A DNA stretch of 64,000 nucleotides from Candidatus Woesearchaeota archaeon (GTDB taxonomy: Archaea; Nanobdellota; Nanobdellia; Woesearchaeales; GCA-2687795): the NCBI GenBank assembly GCA_002687795.1, contig NZBG01000003.1:29089-93088 (forward strand), written 5' to 3'. The notes beneath the pieces were generated by a model, which worked only from the letters and a program-made list of their open reading frames with translations, searched no databases and was not told where the DNA came from. This document shows positions 1-8,545 of the stretch, one piece after another; position 1 is the first letter of the stretch; each line of letters begins with the position of its first letter. The translations under genes and the position numbers were made by a program.

Positions 1-48
1 ATATAAGGATTGTATATTTGTTTATAAATGTTTTTGTTTATAACAAAC

Positions 49-56
49 TATAAATA
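49..56 (+). promoter_or_regulatory. TATA box of the PINc-ATPase gene
   Basis: TATAAATA lies 23 nt before the ATG at 79. With the usual archaeal TATA-to-start distance, transcription would begin at or next to the ATG, giving a leaderless mRNA. The same spacing recurs before many genes of this window. Confidence 0.6.
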
Positions 57-78
57 ATAGCTAATCTTCCATCAAAAT

Positions 79-1887
79 ATGACCAAACCATACATAACTG
101 ATACATCTGTTGTAATAGAAAAGCAGGTCACAAAGTTAGTAAAGAAAAAGGAAATCAAAGGAACCCTTCTTATCCCCAAGGCTGTGATAGCAGAGCTTGA
201 GAACCAGGCAAACAAAGGCCAGGAAACCGGCCTGATAGGATTAGAAGAACTGCAATTCTTACAAAAATTAGCAAAAGAAGATGCCATTAAGCTGGAGTTT
301 GTAGGTGACAGGCCCAACATTTTCCAGATAAAGAATGCCAAAACCGGCGGAGAGATAGACGCCTTAATAATCAGCCTTGCTTATGACAACGATGCCATCC
401 TGATAACAGCAGACAAGGTCCAGGCAGAGTCTGCCAAAGCCTTTGGCCTTGAAGTTAATTTTATCGAAACCAAGCAGCCCAAGGAAAAGCTGGAGATAGA
501 AAGTTTCTTTGACGAGCAGACAATGTCCATCCATATCAAAGAAGACTGCTTAGTTCTGGGAAAAAAAGGAAAGCCCGGCGACTGGAACCTTGTGCAGGCT
601 AACAAAGAAATCCTCCCGGCCCAGAAAGTGCAGAACATGGCAAAAGAGGTTGTTGAAAAATCAAGGATAGACCCAAAAGCATTCATAGAAATCTCAAGGG
701 AAGGCTCTACGGTTGTCCAATACAAAAATTACAGGATTGTGATAACAAAACCTCCGGTCTCTGATGGTTGGGAAATAACTGTTGTCAAGCCCTTGAAAAG
801 GCTTAATATTGAAGACTATAAGCTCCCTGAACAAATCTCAGAGAGGATCAAAGGAAAAGCAAGAGGAGTTATCATCGCCGGGGAAACCGGCTCAGGAAAA
901 AGCACATTAGCGCAGGCAGTGGCAGAGTTTTACATGAACGATGGCAATGTTGTAAAAACAGTAGAAAGCCCCCGTGACCTGCAGCTCCCAGACCAGATAA
1001 CCCAATACTCAAAAAACTTTACCTCAAGCGAAGAGATCCATGACATACTATTCCTATCAAGGCCGGACAACATAATCTTTGACGAAGTAAGAGACACCCC
1101 GGACTTCAAGCTATACACCGACTTAAGATTAGCAGGCTCCAATTGTTTAGGAGTGCTCCACTCAGCCTCTCCCATAGACGCTATCCAGAGGTTTATAGGA
1201 AGGATGGATCTTGGCATGATACCTTCTGTCCTTGACACAATACTATTCGTTGAAAAAGGCAACATAAGCAAAGTCTTAAGCCTTCAGATGGTTGTAAAAG
1301 TACCCACAGGCATGACAGAAGCTGACCTTGCAAGGCCTGTTGTTGTGGTAACAGACTATCTAACAAAAAAGCTGGAATATGAGCTTTACTCTTACGGCGA
1401 AGAAACCGTTGTGATACCAGTCAAAGCCCAGACATCCACACCCAGCCAAAAGCTTGCAGCTTCCGCTATCCAAAACAGGTTCAGGAAATACTCAGACGAA
1501 GCTGAAGTTGATGTTATCAGCGGCAACAAATGCATTGTATATGTACCTGAAAACATGATAGCAAGGATCATAGGCAAAGAAGGAAAAACCATAGAAACCA
1601 TAGAAAAAGAACTGGGCATCAACATAGATATCCAGGAACTAAAGCCGAAGCAAGGCAAAGGAAAAAATGAGGTTCAGTTTGAATCAAAGCTATCCAAGAG
1701 TGGAGTTAAGCTCTTCCTTGGCGCAAAGATGCAGAACAAAGACGTAGACATCTATATAGGAGATGACTTCTTACTAACAGCCAAAGCAGGCAAAACCGGC
1801 GTTATCAAAGTCCACAAAGGAAACAAGATCGGCAAGATATTAATGGACGCTCTGCAGATGGGTGAGAGGGTAAGGCTTGAAGGTTAG
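79..1887 (+). CDS. PINc domain-containing ATPase with KH domain
   Basis: 602 aa, the usual size for the archaeal PIN/PilT-ATPase family. Residues 1-130 form a PIN nuclease-like domain with acidic residues in TDTS (D8), EIDAL and TADK. A secretion-type ATPase core follows with Walker A GETGSGKS at 268-275 and a DE Walker B region near 345. A KH RNA-binding domain with the IIGKEGKTIE signature sits near 490-520. The architecture suggests an RNA-binding, ATP-driven nuclease or remodeller in the cytoplasm; the exact substrate is not known to me. The start follows a TATA box at leaderless spacing. It stands alone, and the leuA leader promoter begins just after its stop. Confidence 0.9.
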   Translation: MTKPYITDTSVVIEKQVTKLVKKKEIKGTLLIPKAVIAELENQANKGQETGLIGLEELQFLQKLAKEDAIKLEFVGDRPNIFQIKNAKTGGEIDALIISLAYDNDAILITADKVQAESAKAFGLEVNFIETKQPKEKLEIESFFDEQTMSIHIKEDCLVLGKKGKPGDWNLVQANKEILPAQKVQNMAKEVVEKSRIDPKAFIEISREGSTVVQYKNYRIVITKPPVSDGWEITVVKPLKRLNIEDYKLPEQISERIKGKARGVIIAGETGSGKSTLAQAVAEFYMNDGNVVKTVESPRDLQLPDQITQYSKNFTSSEEIHDILFLSRPDNIIFDEVRDTPDFKLYTDLRLAGSNCLGVLHSASPIDAIQRFIGRMDLGMIPSVLDTILFVEKGNISKVLSLQMVVKVPTGMTEADLARPVVVVTDYLTKKLEYELYSYGEETVVIPVKAQTSTPSQKLAASAIQNRFRKYSDEAEVDVISGNKCIVYVPENMIARIIGKEGKTIETIEKELGINIDIQELKPKQGKGKNEVQFESKLSKSGVKLFLGAKMQNKDVDIYIGDDFLLTAKAGKTGVIKVHKGNKIGKILMDALQMGERVRLEG

Positions 1888-1899
1888 AAATCGAAACCC

Positions 1900-1910
1900 T
1901 TAAATATAAT
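1900..1910 (+). promoter_or_regulatory. TATA box of the leuA leader transcript
   Basis: CTTAAATATAA is centred about 26 nt before the ATG of the leader peptide at 1931. The inferred transcript therefore starts at the leader ATG, so the leader peptide would be translated from a leaderless mRNA, while leuA itself uses a Shine-Dalgarno sequence. Confidence 0.6.
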
Positions 1911-1930
1911 CCAGGAATTCTTATAGTTTA

Positions 1931-2005
1931 ATGAGAGAAAATATCGCAAAGCTAAACCTGAATAATTCTTTGTTACTGTTAGCTTTGCTTCTGTTACTGT
2001 TATAA
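1931..2005 (+). CDS. leuL: leucine-rich leader peptide of leuA (candidate attenuator)
   Basis: 24-codon ORF too short for routine calling. Twelve of the 24 residues are Leu, including 10 of the last 11, using CTA, CTG, TTG, TTA and CTT codons. It begins about 26 nt after a TATA box and ends with TAA at 2003-2005. The stop overlaps the 5' arm of a hairpin (2004-2032). It lies 92 nt upstream of 2-isopropylmalate synthase, the first committed enzyme of leucine synthesis. In bacteria, Leu-rich leader peptides before leuA sense charged tRNA-Leu by ribosome stalling. The same role is inferred here; no experiment supports it yet. The gene symbol is by analogy. Confidence 0.8.
   Translation: MRENIAKLNLNNSLLLLALLLLLL
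1946..1988 (+). promoter_or_regulatory. upstream leader hairpin inside the leuA leader ORF
   Basis: GCAAAGCTAA (1946-1955) pairs perfectly over 10 bp with TTAGCTTTGC (1979-1988), enclosing a 23-nt loop. The 3' arm falls in the leucine codons, so a ribosome on those codons would melt this stem. The nucleotides just after it (1986-1990, TGCTT) can alternatively pair with AAGCA at 2004-2008, the start of the next hairpin. A switch is possible but not proven. Confidence 0.6.
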
Positions 2006-2058
2006 GCATTCCAATTCTTCTTGGAAATGCTTCATTGTTATCACTTGTTTATTCTCTA
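2004..2058 (+). terminator. candidate attenuator hairpin and pyrimidine-rich tract before leuA
   Basis: AAGCATTCC (2004-2012) pairs with GGAAATGCTT (2023-2032) with one bulged A and a 10-nt loop. It is followed by a T-rich stretch ending in TTTATTCTCTA (2048-2058). The 5' arm starts within the leader stop codon, so a ribosome stalled on the last Leu codons would cover it. The identical 11-mer occurs at the equivalent place before the DAHP synthase gene (47518-47528). Confidence 0.65.
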
Positions 2059-2097
2059 AAACTTTAAAAAATCTTTAAGGAGGAATAAAAAAATAAA

Positions 2098-3666
2098 ATG
2101 AAACAAAATGTGAACGATGGAAACAGGGTTTATGTATTCGATACTACATTAAGAGATGGTGAGCAAACAGGTAGTACAAGAATGAATGCAGACGAGAAAA
2201 TTCAGATTGCAAGACAACTTGAGATTCTTGGAGTTGATGTTATTGAAGCGGGGTTCCCTATTTCATCCCCGGAAGATTATAAGGCTGTGGAATTAATAGC
2301 AGCGGAAATTAAAGATCCAATAATCTGTGGTCTAACACGAGCTATACCTGAAGATATTGAGGTATGCGGCAGGGCTTTGTCAAAAGCCAAGAAACCAAGA
2401 ATTCATACAGGAATCGGAGTGTCTGACATACACATAACGGGAAAATTTGGAGACGAGAAATATGGAACCACTTTAGATGAAAAAAAAGAGACAATTATAG
2501 AGATGGCAGTTTCTGCTGTGGGACTTGCCAGGGAATATACAGACGATGTAGAATTTTATGCAGAAGATGCGGGAAGAGCAGATATTAGTTATCTTTTAAC
2601 GGTAATTGAGCATGCTATAGATGCCGGAGCAACAACAGTAAATATCCCTGATACTACTGGCTATAGTATTCCTAAACAATTCGGTGCTTTGATAATGACT
2701 GTAAGAGAGTCTGTCCCAAATATAGGCAGAGCAATAATCAGTGTGCATTGCCATAACGACTTAGGGATGGCTGTTGCCAATACCCTATCCGGAATAGAAA
2801 ACGGAGCTCAACAGGCAGATGGAACAATAAATGGAATAGGAGAAAGGGCAGGAAATGCTCCTATAGAAGAAATAGTTATGGCTTTGAAGACAAGAAAGGA
2901 CTATTTTAACAAAGAAACTGGAATAAACACCAAAGAGATATACAGAACATGTCGTCTTGTCTCGGGGATCACTGTCCCAATATCACCATATAAAGCTGTT
3001 AGTGGAGATAATGCGCACAAACATTCTTCAGGAATCCATGTAGATGGTTTTTTAAAAAAAAGAGAAACTTATCAAATAATGGACAAGAGTGATGTCGGTT
3101 TTCCAGAAGACAGAGAATCTATTACATTAACATCACGTACTGGGAGACATGGATTAGGTCATAGACTTGAAGAACTTGGTTATGAAGTTAGTCGAGAAGA
3201 ACTAGAAGAAGTTTATCAAAGGTTCCTAGGAATTGCTGACAGCAAGAAAATAGTAACCGATGGAGATTTAGAAGCAATTATGGAAGACAGGATTGCTGAA
3301 CAAGTTCCTGAAGTCTATAAGTTAGATTATGTTCATGCAAGCGGCGGTAGTGAGCATATAATACCCACAGCTACTGTGAGGTTAATTAAAGATGGTGAAA
3401 AGGAACCGCAAGAGTCTGCTGATTGTGGTGATGGTCCTATAGATGCTGTATATAATACTATAGACGGAATAACAGGCATCAAAATCGAACTAGTTGGGTA
3501 TAACATAAGTGCAGTAACAAAGGGGAAAGATGCTGTTGGGGAAGTTATCGTAAGAATAAGGAATAACGGCAATGTTGCAAGAGGCAGAGGAAGCAGCACA
3601 GATATTATAGAAGCCAGTGCCTTTGCTTATGTTAATGCCTTAAACAGGTTGCTTTACAGTATTTAG
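2098..3666 (+). CDS. leuA: 2-isopropylmalate synthase
   Basis: Condenses acetyl-CoA with 2-oxoisovalerate, the first committed step of leucine synthesis. 522 aa, matching full-length bacterial LeuA type 1. The HMGL-like TIM barrel starts with DTTLRDGEQ (residues 16-24), and carries HCHNDLGMAVAN and NGIGERAGNAP. A linker with SGIHVDG and TSRTGRHGLGHRLEELGY follows, and the C-terminal LeuA dimer/regulatory domain (about 390-522) is intact, so leucine feedback is likely. A strong Shine-Dalgarno (AAGGAGG, 2077-2083) precedes the ATG with a long 14-nt spacer, unlike the leaderless neighbours. No other leucine gene is adjacent. Family resemblance and ribosome-binding site suggest bacterial ancestry; this is inference. 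Confidence 0.95.
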   Translation: MKQNVNDGNRVYVFDTTLRDGEQTGSTRMNADEKIQIARQLEILGVDVIEAGFPISSPEDYKAVELIAAEIKDPIICGLTRAIPEDIEVCGRALSKAKKPRIHTGIGVSDIHITGKFGDEKYGTTLDEKKETIIEMAVSAVGLAREYTDDVEFYAEDAGRADISYLLTVIEHAIDAGATTVNIPDTTGYSIPKQFGALIMTVRESVPNIGRAIISVHCHNDLGMAVANTLSGIENGAQQADGTINGIGERAGNAPIEEIVMALKTRKDYFNKETGINTKEIYRTCRLVSGITVPISPYKAVSGDNAHKHSSGIHVDGFLKKRETYQIMDKSDVGFPEDRESITLTSRTGRHGLGHRLEELGYEVSREELEEVYQRFLGIADSKKIVTDGDLEAIMEDRIAEQVPEVYKLDYVHASGGSEHIIPTATVRLIKDGEKEPQESADCGDGPIDAVYNTIDGITGIKIELVGYNISAVTKGKDAVGEVIVRIRNNGNVARGRGSSTDIIEASAFAYVNALNRLLYSI

Positions 3667-3676
3667 GAAAAATAAT

Positions 3677-3703
3677 CTTTTTTTATTTTTTATTTTTCTT
3701 TCT
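3677..3703 (+). terminator. oligo-T termination tract after leuA
   Basis: Three closely spaced T runs (7, 5 and 5 Ts) within 27 nt directly after the leuA stop. No hairpin precedes them. Archaeal RNA polymerase terminates at such U-rich tracts without a stem-loop. Confidence 0.55.
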
Positions 3704-3750
3704 GAACCATTTCCACAACCTATTTAAACCACTTATCTTTATATCTGATA

Positions 3751-4398
3751 ATGAAGAAAAGAACTCTGCCTTACATAATCAGCATAGCCTTAATCATAAT
3801 ATTTCTCAAGATGCTGATTGACGTTCTGAACAATGGCCCAATCACAAACCTTGACACTCTGCTAAACACAAAGCTTCAACTGTTATGGAACCCTTTGCTC
3901 AACAACATCATGATATTCATAACAAGGATTGCTGACACCATACCCCTAATCATTTTATCAGTTATATTACTGGCAATCTTAATATACAAAAAAAGATTAT
4001 ACCATTCCTTACTATTAGCCTCTGCTCTTATCATTGGAGAAATATTCAAGCAAACCATCAAATTCCTTATCCAGAGAGCAAGGCCTGAGAACGCCCTTAT
4101 ACATGCAGAGGGATTCAGCTTCCCAAGCGGCCATGCTACCACAGCAATTATTTTCTTTTCTCTGCTCATTTATTTCTTTAAAGATAACATAAAAAACAAA
4201 TTGTTAAAAAACCTCTTCATAGCAGCAAATATAACCCTTATCTTATTGATAGGATTCAGCAGGATTTACCTTGGAGTGCACTGGCTAAGCGATGTTATTG
4301 CTGGGTTCTGTTTGGGATTATTTTTAGTAATCTTCTTGAGCCTTATATCTGACAGATTAGGTAACCTATATAAAGAAAAGAAGCTTACCTTTTCCTGA
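3751..4398 (+). CDS. PAP2 superfamily membrane phosphatase
   Basis: 215 aa, about six transmembrane segments. The three phosphatase motifs are present: KFLIQRARP (near 103-111), PSGH (near 125-128, with the catalytic His) and SRIYLGVHWLSD (near 169-180). The family dephosphorylates lipid phosphates such as polyprenyl pyrophosphates or phosphatidate; polyprenyl carrier recycling is plausible because UppS and AglB are in the same window. A TATA-like TATTTAAA at 3721-3728 gives a leaderless start. The stop overlaps the hef ATG (TGATG), so the two are probably co-transcribed without an obvious functional link. Confidence 0.88.
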   Translation: MKKRTLPYIISIALIIIFLKMLIDVLNNGPITNLDTLLNTKLQLLWNPLLNNIMIFITRIADTIPLIILSVILLAILIYKKRLYHSLLLASALIIGEIFKQTIKFLIQRARPENALIHAEGFSFPSGHATTAIIFFSLLIYFFKDNIKNKLLKNLFIAANITLILLIGFSRIYLGVHWLSDVIAGFCLGLFLVIFLSLISDRLGNLYKEKKLTFS

Positions 4399-6617
4399 TG
4401 ATAAAAGACTTCACCCCCCGGCTCTACCAGGAAACCATTCTCGCAACATGCACGGAGAAAAATACCTTAGTTGTGCTTCCCACAGGCATGGGCAAGACTG
4501 CAGTATCGCTTCTTCTTGGAATCCACAGGATGACCATTTATCCTGACTCAAAAATCCTTATACTTTCACCCACAAAGCCTTTATGCCAGCAGCATGTGGA
4601 CACTTTCAGGAAACATATGAAGATTGAAAAGGATAAAGTTGTGTTATTCACCGGTTCAGTAAGCCCTGAAAAGCGCAAAGAGGCATGGATTAATGCTAAG
4701 GTTATAGTAGCAACTCCCCAATCTATTGAAAACGATGTTATCAGCAACAGGATTCCCATGGAAAACGTTTCACTGGTTGTATTTGACGAAGCCCACAGGG
4801 CAGTTGGCGATTATGCTTATGTGTTTGTTGCAAAACAGTACAACAAGACATCAAGATGCCCCAAGATACTTGCACTGACTGCATCGCCCGGCTCTGACAT
4901 GGAAAAAATAAAAGAAGTTTGCAAGAACCTTTACATTGAAGAAATAGAAATCAGGACTGATGAAGATCCTGACGTCAAACCTTACATCAAAGAAATCAGT
5001 GTTGACTGGGTGGGAGTTGAGCTACCGCCAGTGTTTAAGGAAGCGCAGAAGTTTTTATCAGCTTTTCTTAAAGACAGGATGAAGAAGCTTAAGGATTGGG
5101 GACTTTTGAAAAGGCAGAATGTGAGCTATGTGAGCAAGAAAGACCTTTTACAGCTTCAAAGCCAGATAAGGGTTGACGCTATTGCTGAAAGGAATAATTT
5201 TACTTTATGGAGAGCGGTTTCTTTACTGGCAGAAGTTATGAAAATATATCATGGGCAGGAGCTGCTTGAGACTCAGGGAGTGGCTGCATTGCACAAATAT
5301 CTTGAAAAGCTGCAGTCTGAATCAAGAACCACAAAGACAAAAGCTGTGAAAAATATTGTCCGCGACCTTAATTTCAGGTCAGCTTTGATTAAAGCTCAAA
5401 GGATGAAGGATGAAAAGCTTGAGCATCCTAAGCTTGTTGAGCTTCAGAGGATTGTGGGGAAAGAAACAAAAGCCAACAAAGACATCAAAATCATTGTATT
5501 CAACCAATATAGGGACAATGCACAGGACATTGAAGAAAAGCTTAACAGCATAAAAGATGTCAAGGCAAAGATCTTTGTTGGCCAGCTCAAGAAAGGAGAT
5601 ACAGGCCTCTCACAAAAAGAGCAGATTGAAAGGCTGGAAAGGTTTAAAGCAGGAGAATTTAATGTTTTAGTCGCAACCACTGTTGGAGAAGAAGGCCTGG
5701 ACATTCCTCTGGTTGACATTGTTATCTTCTATGAGCCTGTTCCCTCAGCCATAAGAACCATCCAGAGAAGGGGAAGAACTGGAAGGCAGGAAAAAGGCAG
5801 AGTGATCATCTTATTTACAAAAGGAACAAGAGATGAAAGCTACAAATGGAGTTCTCACCATAAAGAAAAAAGGATGTACAGGAATCTCCAAAGCCTCAGG
5901 GGGAAAGTTGGCTTTTCATTAGATAAAATTCCTGAAAAACCTTTGCAGGAGTTTGTAAAAGATGAAGAGAAGATCAAGGTTTATGCTGATTATAGAGAGA
6001 AAGGTTCAAAGGTGATAAAAGAGCTTGTTGACTCAGGGTTTAATGTAACCCTTTCAAAGCTTGAGGTTGCTGACTATGTTCTTTCAAAGAGGGTAGGGGT
6101 TGAGTTCAAGAAAGTTGAAGATTTTGTGCAATCTATCATTGATGTGAGATTATTGCAGCAGGTTAAAGATTTGAAAAGAAACTTTGAGAAGCCTTTAATG
6201 GTTATAGAAGGTGTTGAAGATATTTATTCTATAAGGAACGTGCACCCCAACTCTGTAAGAGGCATGCTTGCCACGATTGCAGTAAGCTATGGCATCCCAG
6301 TGCTTTACACCAAAAGCCCAAGAGAGACTGCTGAGCTATTCAGCGTGATTGCCAAAAGAGAAAACTCTGAAGACAGCAATGAATTCAACCCTCATGGAAG
6401 CAGGAAGCCTTTGACATTGAAAGAACAGCAGGAGTATATTGTTTCATCGCTTCCCGGAATAGGACCAACCTTAGCAAAACCTCTTCTAAAAAAGTTCGGA
6501 ACAGTAAAGAAAATCATCAACGCAAAACATGAAAAGCTGGAAAAAGTAGAAAAAATTGGCAAGCAGAAAGCAAAGCAGATAAAAGATGTTGTTGAAAAGA
6601 GTTACGGAGAAATATAA
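4398..6617 (+). CDS. hef: Hef-type helicase/XPF nuclease
   Basis: 739 aa, full length for archaeal Hef, which unwinds and cleaves stalled or branched replication forks. The N-terminal SF2 helicase has Walker A LPTGMGKT (near 27-35), DEAH (near 130) and motif VI QRRGRTGRQ (near 456-464). The ERCC4 nuclease domain follows (near 540-640), and tandem helix-hairpin-helix motifs (SLPGIGPTLAKPLL) end the protein. In the nuclease signature GDxnERKx3D the sequence reads VADY...VEFKKVEDF, so the first Asp, Glu, Lys and last Asp are kept but Arg is Phe. Start overlaps the PAP2 stop by one base. Confidence 0.95.
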   Translation: MIKDFTPRLYQETILATCTEKNTLVVLPTGMGKTAVSLLLGIHRMTIYPDSKILILSPTKPLCQQHVDTFRKHMKIEKDKVVLFTGSVSPEKRKEAWINAKVIVATPQSIENDVISNRIPMENVSLVVFDEAHRAVGDYAYVFVAKQYNKTSRCPKILALTASPGSDMEKIKEVCKNLYIEEIEIRTDEDPDVKPYIKEISVDWVGVELPPVFKEAQKFLSAFLKDRMKKLKDWGLLKRQNVSYVSKKDLLQLQSQIRVDAIAERNNFTLWRAVSLLAEVMKIYHGQELLETQGVAALHKYLEKLQSESRTTKTKAVKNIVRDLNFRSALIKAQRMKDEKLEHPKLVELQRIVGKETKANKDIKIIVFNQYRDNAQDIEEKLNSIKDVKAKIFVGQLKKGDTGLSQKEQIERLERFKAGEFNVLVATTVGEEGLDIPLVDIVIFYEPVPSAIRTIQRRGRTGRQEKGRVIILFTKGTRDESYKWSSHHKEKRMYRNLQSLRGKVGFSLDKIPEKPLQEFVKDEEKIKVYADYREKGSKVIKELVDSGFNVTLSKLEVADYVLSKRVGVEFKKVEDFVQSIIDVRLLQQVKDLKRNFEKPLMVIEGVEDIYSIRNVHPNSVRGMLATIAVSYGIPVLYTKSPRETAELFSVIAKRENSEDSNEFNPHGSRKPLTLKEQQEYIVSSLPGIGPTLAKPLLKKFGTVKKIINAKHEKLEKVEKIGKQKAKQIKDVVEKSYGEI

Positions 6618-6624
6618 AAAGGTG

Positions 6625-6734
6625 GGACAGCTTCCCTGGCTTCCCATATAAAATACAGTACAACCAAGGACGTTGGCCTGTTTAACTTCTGAGATCGAAC
6701 GAGATCAGGTGGAACCAAGCCACTATGGCCGTCC
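6625..6734 (-). rRNA. 5S ribosomal RNA
   Basis: On the minus strand the 5' GGACGGC pairs with 3' GCTGTCC (one G-U). The conserved segments GAAGTTAAAC, GGTTGTACTGT and GGGAAGCC appear in order. About 110 nt between helix ends; true ends may extend two bases each way. A TATA sequence (TTTATAAAT, 6759-6767 on the minus strand) lies about 25 nt upstream. The gene is unlinked to 16S or 23S here and ends a few bases from the converging hef stop. Confidence 0.9.
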
Positions 6735-6855
6735 TCACTCTTTAATAATCTGATTTGATTTATAAAACTAACGGAAATATAAAACCTCAAACAGTTATTA
6801 CTCAATCACAGTAAAAATAGAACGGCTTAACTACCCTAATATCTTATTCCCTAAT

Positions 6856-7533
6856 ATGCCACAAGAATTAACAGACTTAGTCAGGAATTTAGGGATTAGT
6901 GAAAAAACATTCGCTGGTGTGAATAAAGTAGGTAAAAGAATAGAAATCACGCCCTATGATGAATCTCATGCAGATTTCTTTACTCATTGTTATAGCAGAG
7001 ATAATGAAAGTCATTTAGGTTATTTTGTAACAAAAGGTTGGTCTCCATCTATTGAAGAGATGGTAGATAAGTATGGTGACAAATATAAAGAATCTGCTGA
7101 ATATTTAAAAGCAAGAGAAGAAAGACACCAAAACACGCTTAATAGAAATTCAAAAGACAGATATTTCTTCACTATTCTCGAAGAAGGGAGACCAATTGGA
7201 TATGCTTCTGTTTCTGAGAAAGAAGAAGATGGTCAAAAGGTAGGGAGAGTGTCTGTCATGATAGGATTCCAAAAAGATTGTAATAAAGAAAGAGGTACTT
7301 TAGCGCTCCGTAAAATGCTTGAAATTCTAGCACAGTGTTCTGATTTTGAAGTCTATGATGGAAAGGTAGAAGAAAGTAATAATCCATCTTTAAAGATGAT
7401 GAGGAAAGTCTTTGGTAGCGATATTGAGGTAACAAAAGACTTTGAAAATGTATATCAAACACTGGATGGAAAACCAGAAACTAGCGTAGTCCAAAGACAG
7501 TATTTCAAAAGACCACAGGAATTCTTCTTCTAA
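6856..7533 (+). CDS. GNAT-like acetyltransferase
   Basis: 225 aa. The central part (near 95-200) resembles GNAT acetyltransferases: a strand with FFTILEEGRPIGYASVS, a second strand (GRVSVMIGFQK), then a helix and a late strand with NNPSLKMMRKVFG, where family members recognise acetyl-CoA and substrate. The classical RxxGxG/A loop is not clear, so the assignment rests on overall pattern. The N-terminal 60 residues are not recognised. It is a single gene between the 5S promoter and corA. Substrate unknown. Confidence 0.55.
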   Translation: MPQELTDLVRNLGISEKTFAGVNKVGKRIEITPYDESHADFFTHCYSRDNESHLGYFVTKGWSPSIEEMVDKYGDKYKESAEYLKAREERHQNTLNRNSKDRYFFTILEEGRPIGYASVSEKEEDGQKVGRVSVMIGFQKDCNKERGTLALRKMLEILAQCSDFEVYDGKVEESNNPSLKMMRKVFGSDIEVTKDFENVYQTLDGKPETSVVQRQYFKRPQEFFF

Positions 7534-7607
7534 GCAGTCTGATTCTTATATTCCACACAAAGAAAAGGACAGCTTTTTAAATAAATAAACCTTTTTATTC
7601 CATTAAA

Positions 7608-8519
7608 ATGATCAACTACTTCAAAAAAACCGTAAAAGATGCTGAAATCAAAAGAATCGGCAGATTCGAAAGAGGCTGCTGGATTGAAGTAGTTGACCCC
7701 TCAGAAAAAGAAATAGAATACCTTCATAAACACTTTGGGCTGGACAAGCAGAACCTTATCTCTGGCACAGACAAGCACGAAGTGCCAAGGGTAGAGGTTG
7801 ACAACAAAGATATCTATATTATCCTAAAAATAATCTCCCCTGGCGACAAAAAGGACCTGCACACATTCATGATAACCATAACAAGCGATTTTATTCTCAC
7901 TCTATCAAAATACAGGCCGCAATTCATAGAAAGGATATTTGATAGGAAGATTGAATTCATAACAACCCAGAAGCTGAAATGCCTTCTGAAATTCTTCAGC
8001 ATGATAAACAAAGACTTTGAGCGCTCAACGTATAGTATTGTAAGATCAGTCAACACAAAAAAAGATTCAATCATTAACTTAAGCGAGAAGGATATAAACG
8101 CATTGCTGGAACAGGAAAGCATACTAAACAACTTTGTATCTTCATATTATTACATAAACCTTCTATACAAAAGAATCATAAAAAACGTGAAATTCTTTGA
8201 AGAAGACAAAGATATCATAGAAGACTTAATAATCGAGGCTCAACAGGGTCTTGACCTATGCAGGTCTTCACTAAGGACAATATCCAACATCAGGAACCAC
8301 TTTGTTGTATTACTATCCAACAAGCTAAACAAAGTGATTACATTGCTGACAATCTTCACAGTCTTCATCAGCGTGCCTGCAGCAATATCAGGATTATATG
8401 GAATGAACCTGTTACTGCCCCTGCAGAAAAGCCCTTTTGCCTTTTACTACATCACTCTTTTGGTTGTAGCAATATGGGTTGGGTTTGTTATATACTTTAA
8501 GAAAAGGAGAATTCTTTAG
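7608..8519 (+). CDS. corA: CorA family divalent cation transporter
   Basis: 303 aa, typical CorA length. A long cytoplasmic alpha/beta and coiled-coil domain precedes two C-terminal membrane helices (near 243-263 and 275-296). The pore motif GMN is present as YGMN (near 263-266). The loop after it is hydrophobic (LLLPLQKSP) rather than strongly acidic. Expected to move Mg2+ or related ions across the plasma membrane. TATA TTTAAATAAATA around 7575 implies a leaderless transcript. It is followed after 26 nt by truD. Confidence 0.9.
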   Translation: MINYFKKTVKDAEIKRIGRFERGCWIEVVDPSEKEIEYLHKHFGLDKQNLISGTDKHEVPRVEVDNKDIYIILKIISPGDKKDLHTFMITITSDFILTLSKYRPQFIERIFDRKIEFITTQKLKCLLKFFSMINKDFERSTYSIVRSVNTKKDSIINLSEKDINALLEQESILNNFVSSYYYINLLYKRIIKNVKFFEEDKDIIEDLIIEAQQGLDLCRSSLRTISNIRNHFVVLLSNKLNKVITLLTIFTVFISVPAAISGLYGMNLLLPLQKSPFAFYYITLLVVAIWVGFVIYFKKRRIL

Positions 8520-8545
8520 TAAACACAGTCTCTGTTCCTTAAACA

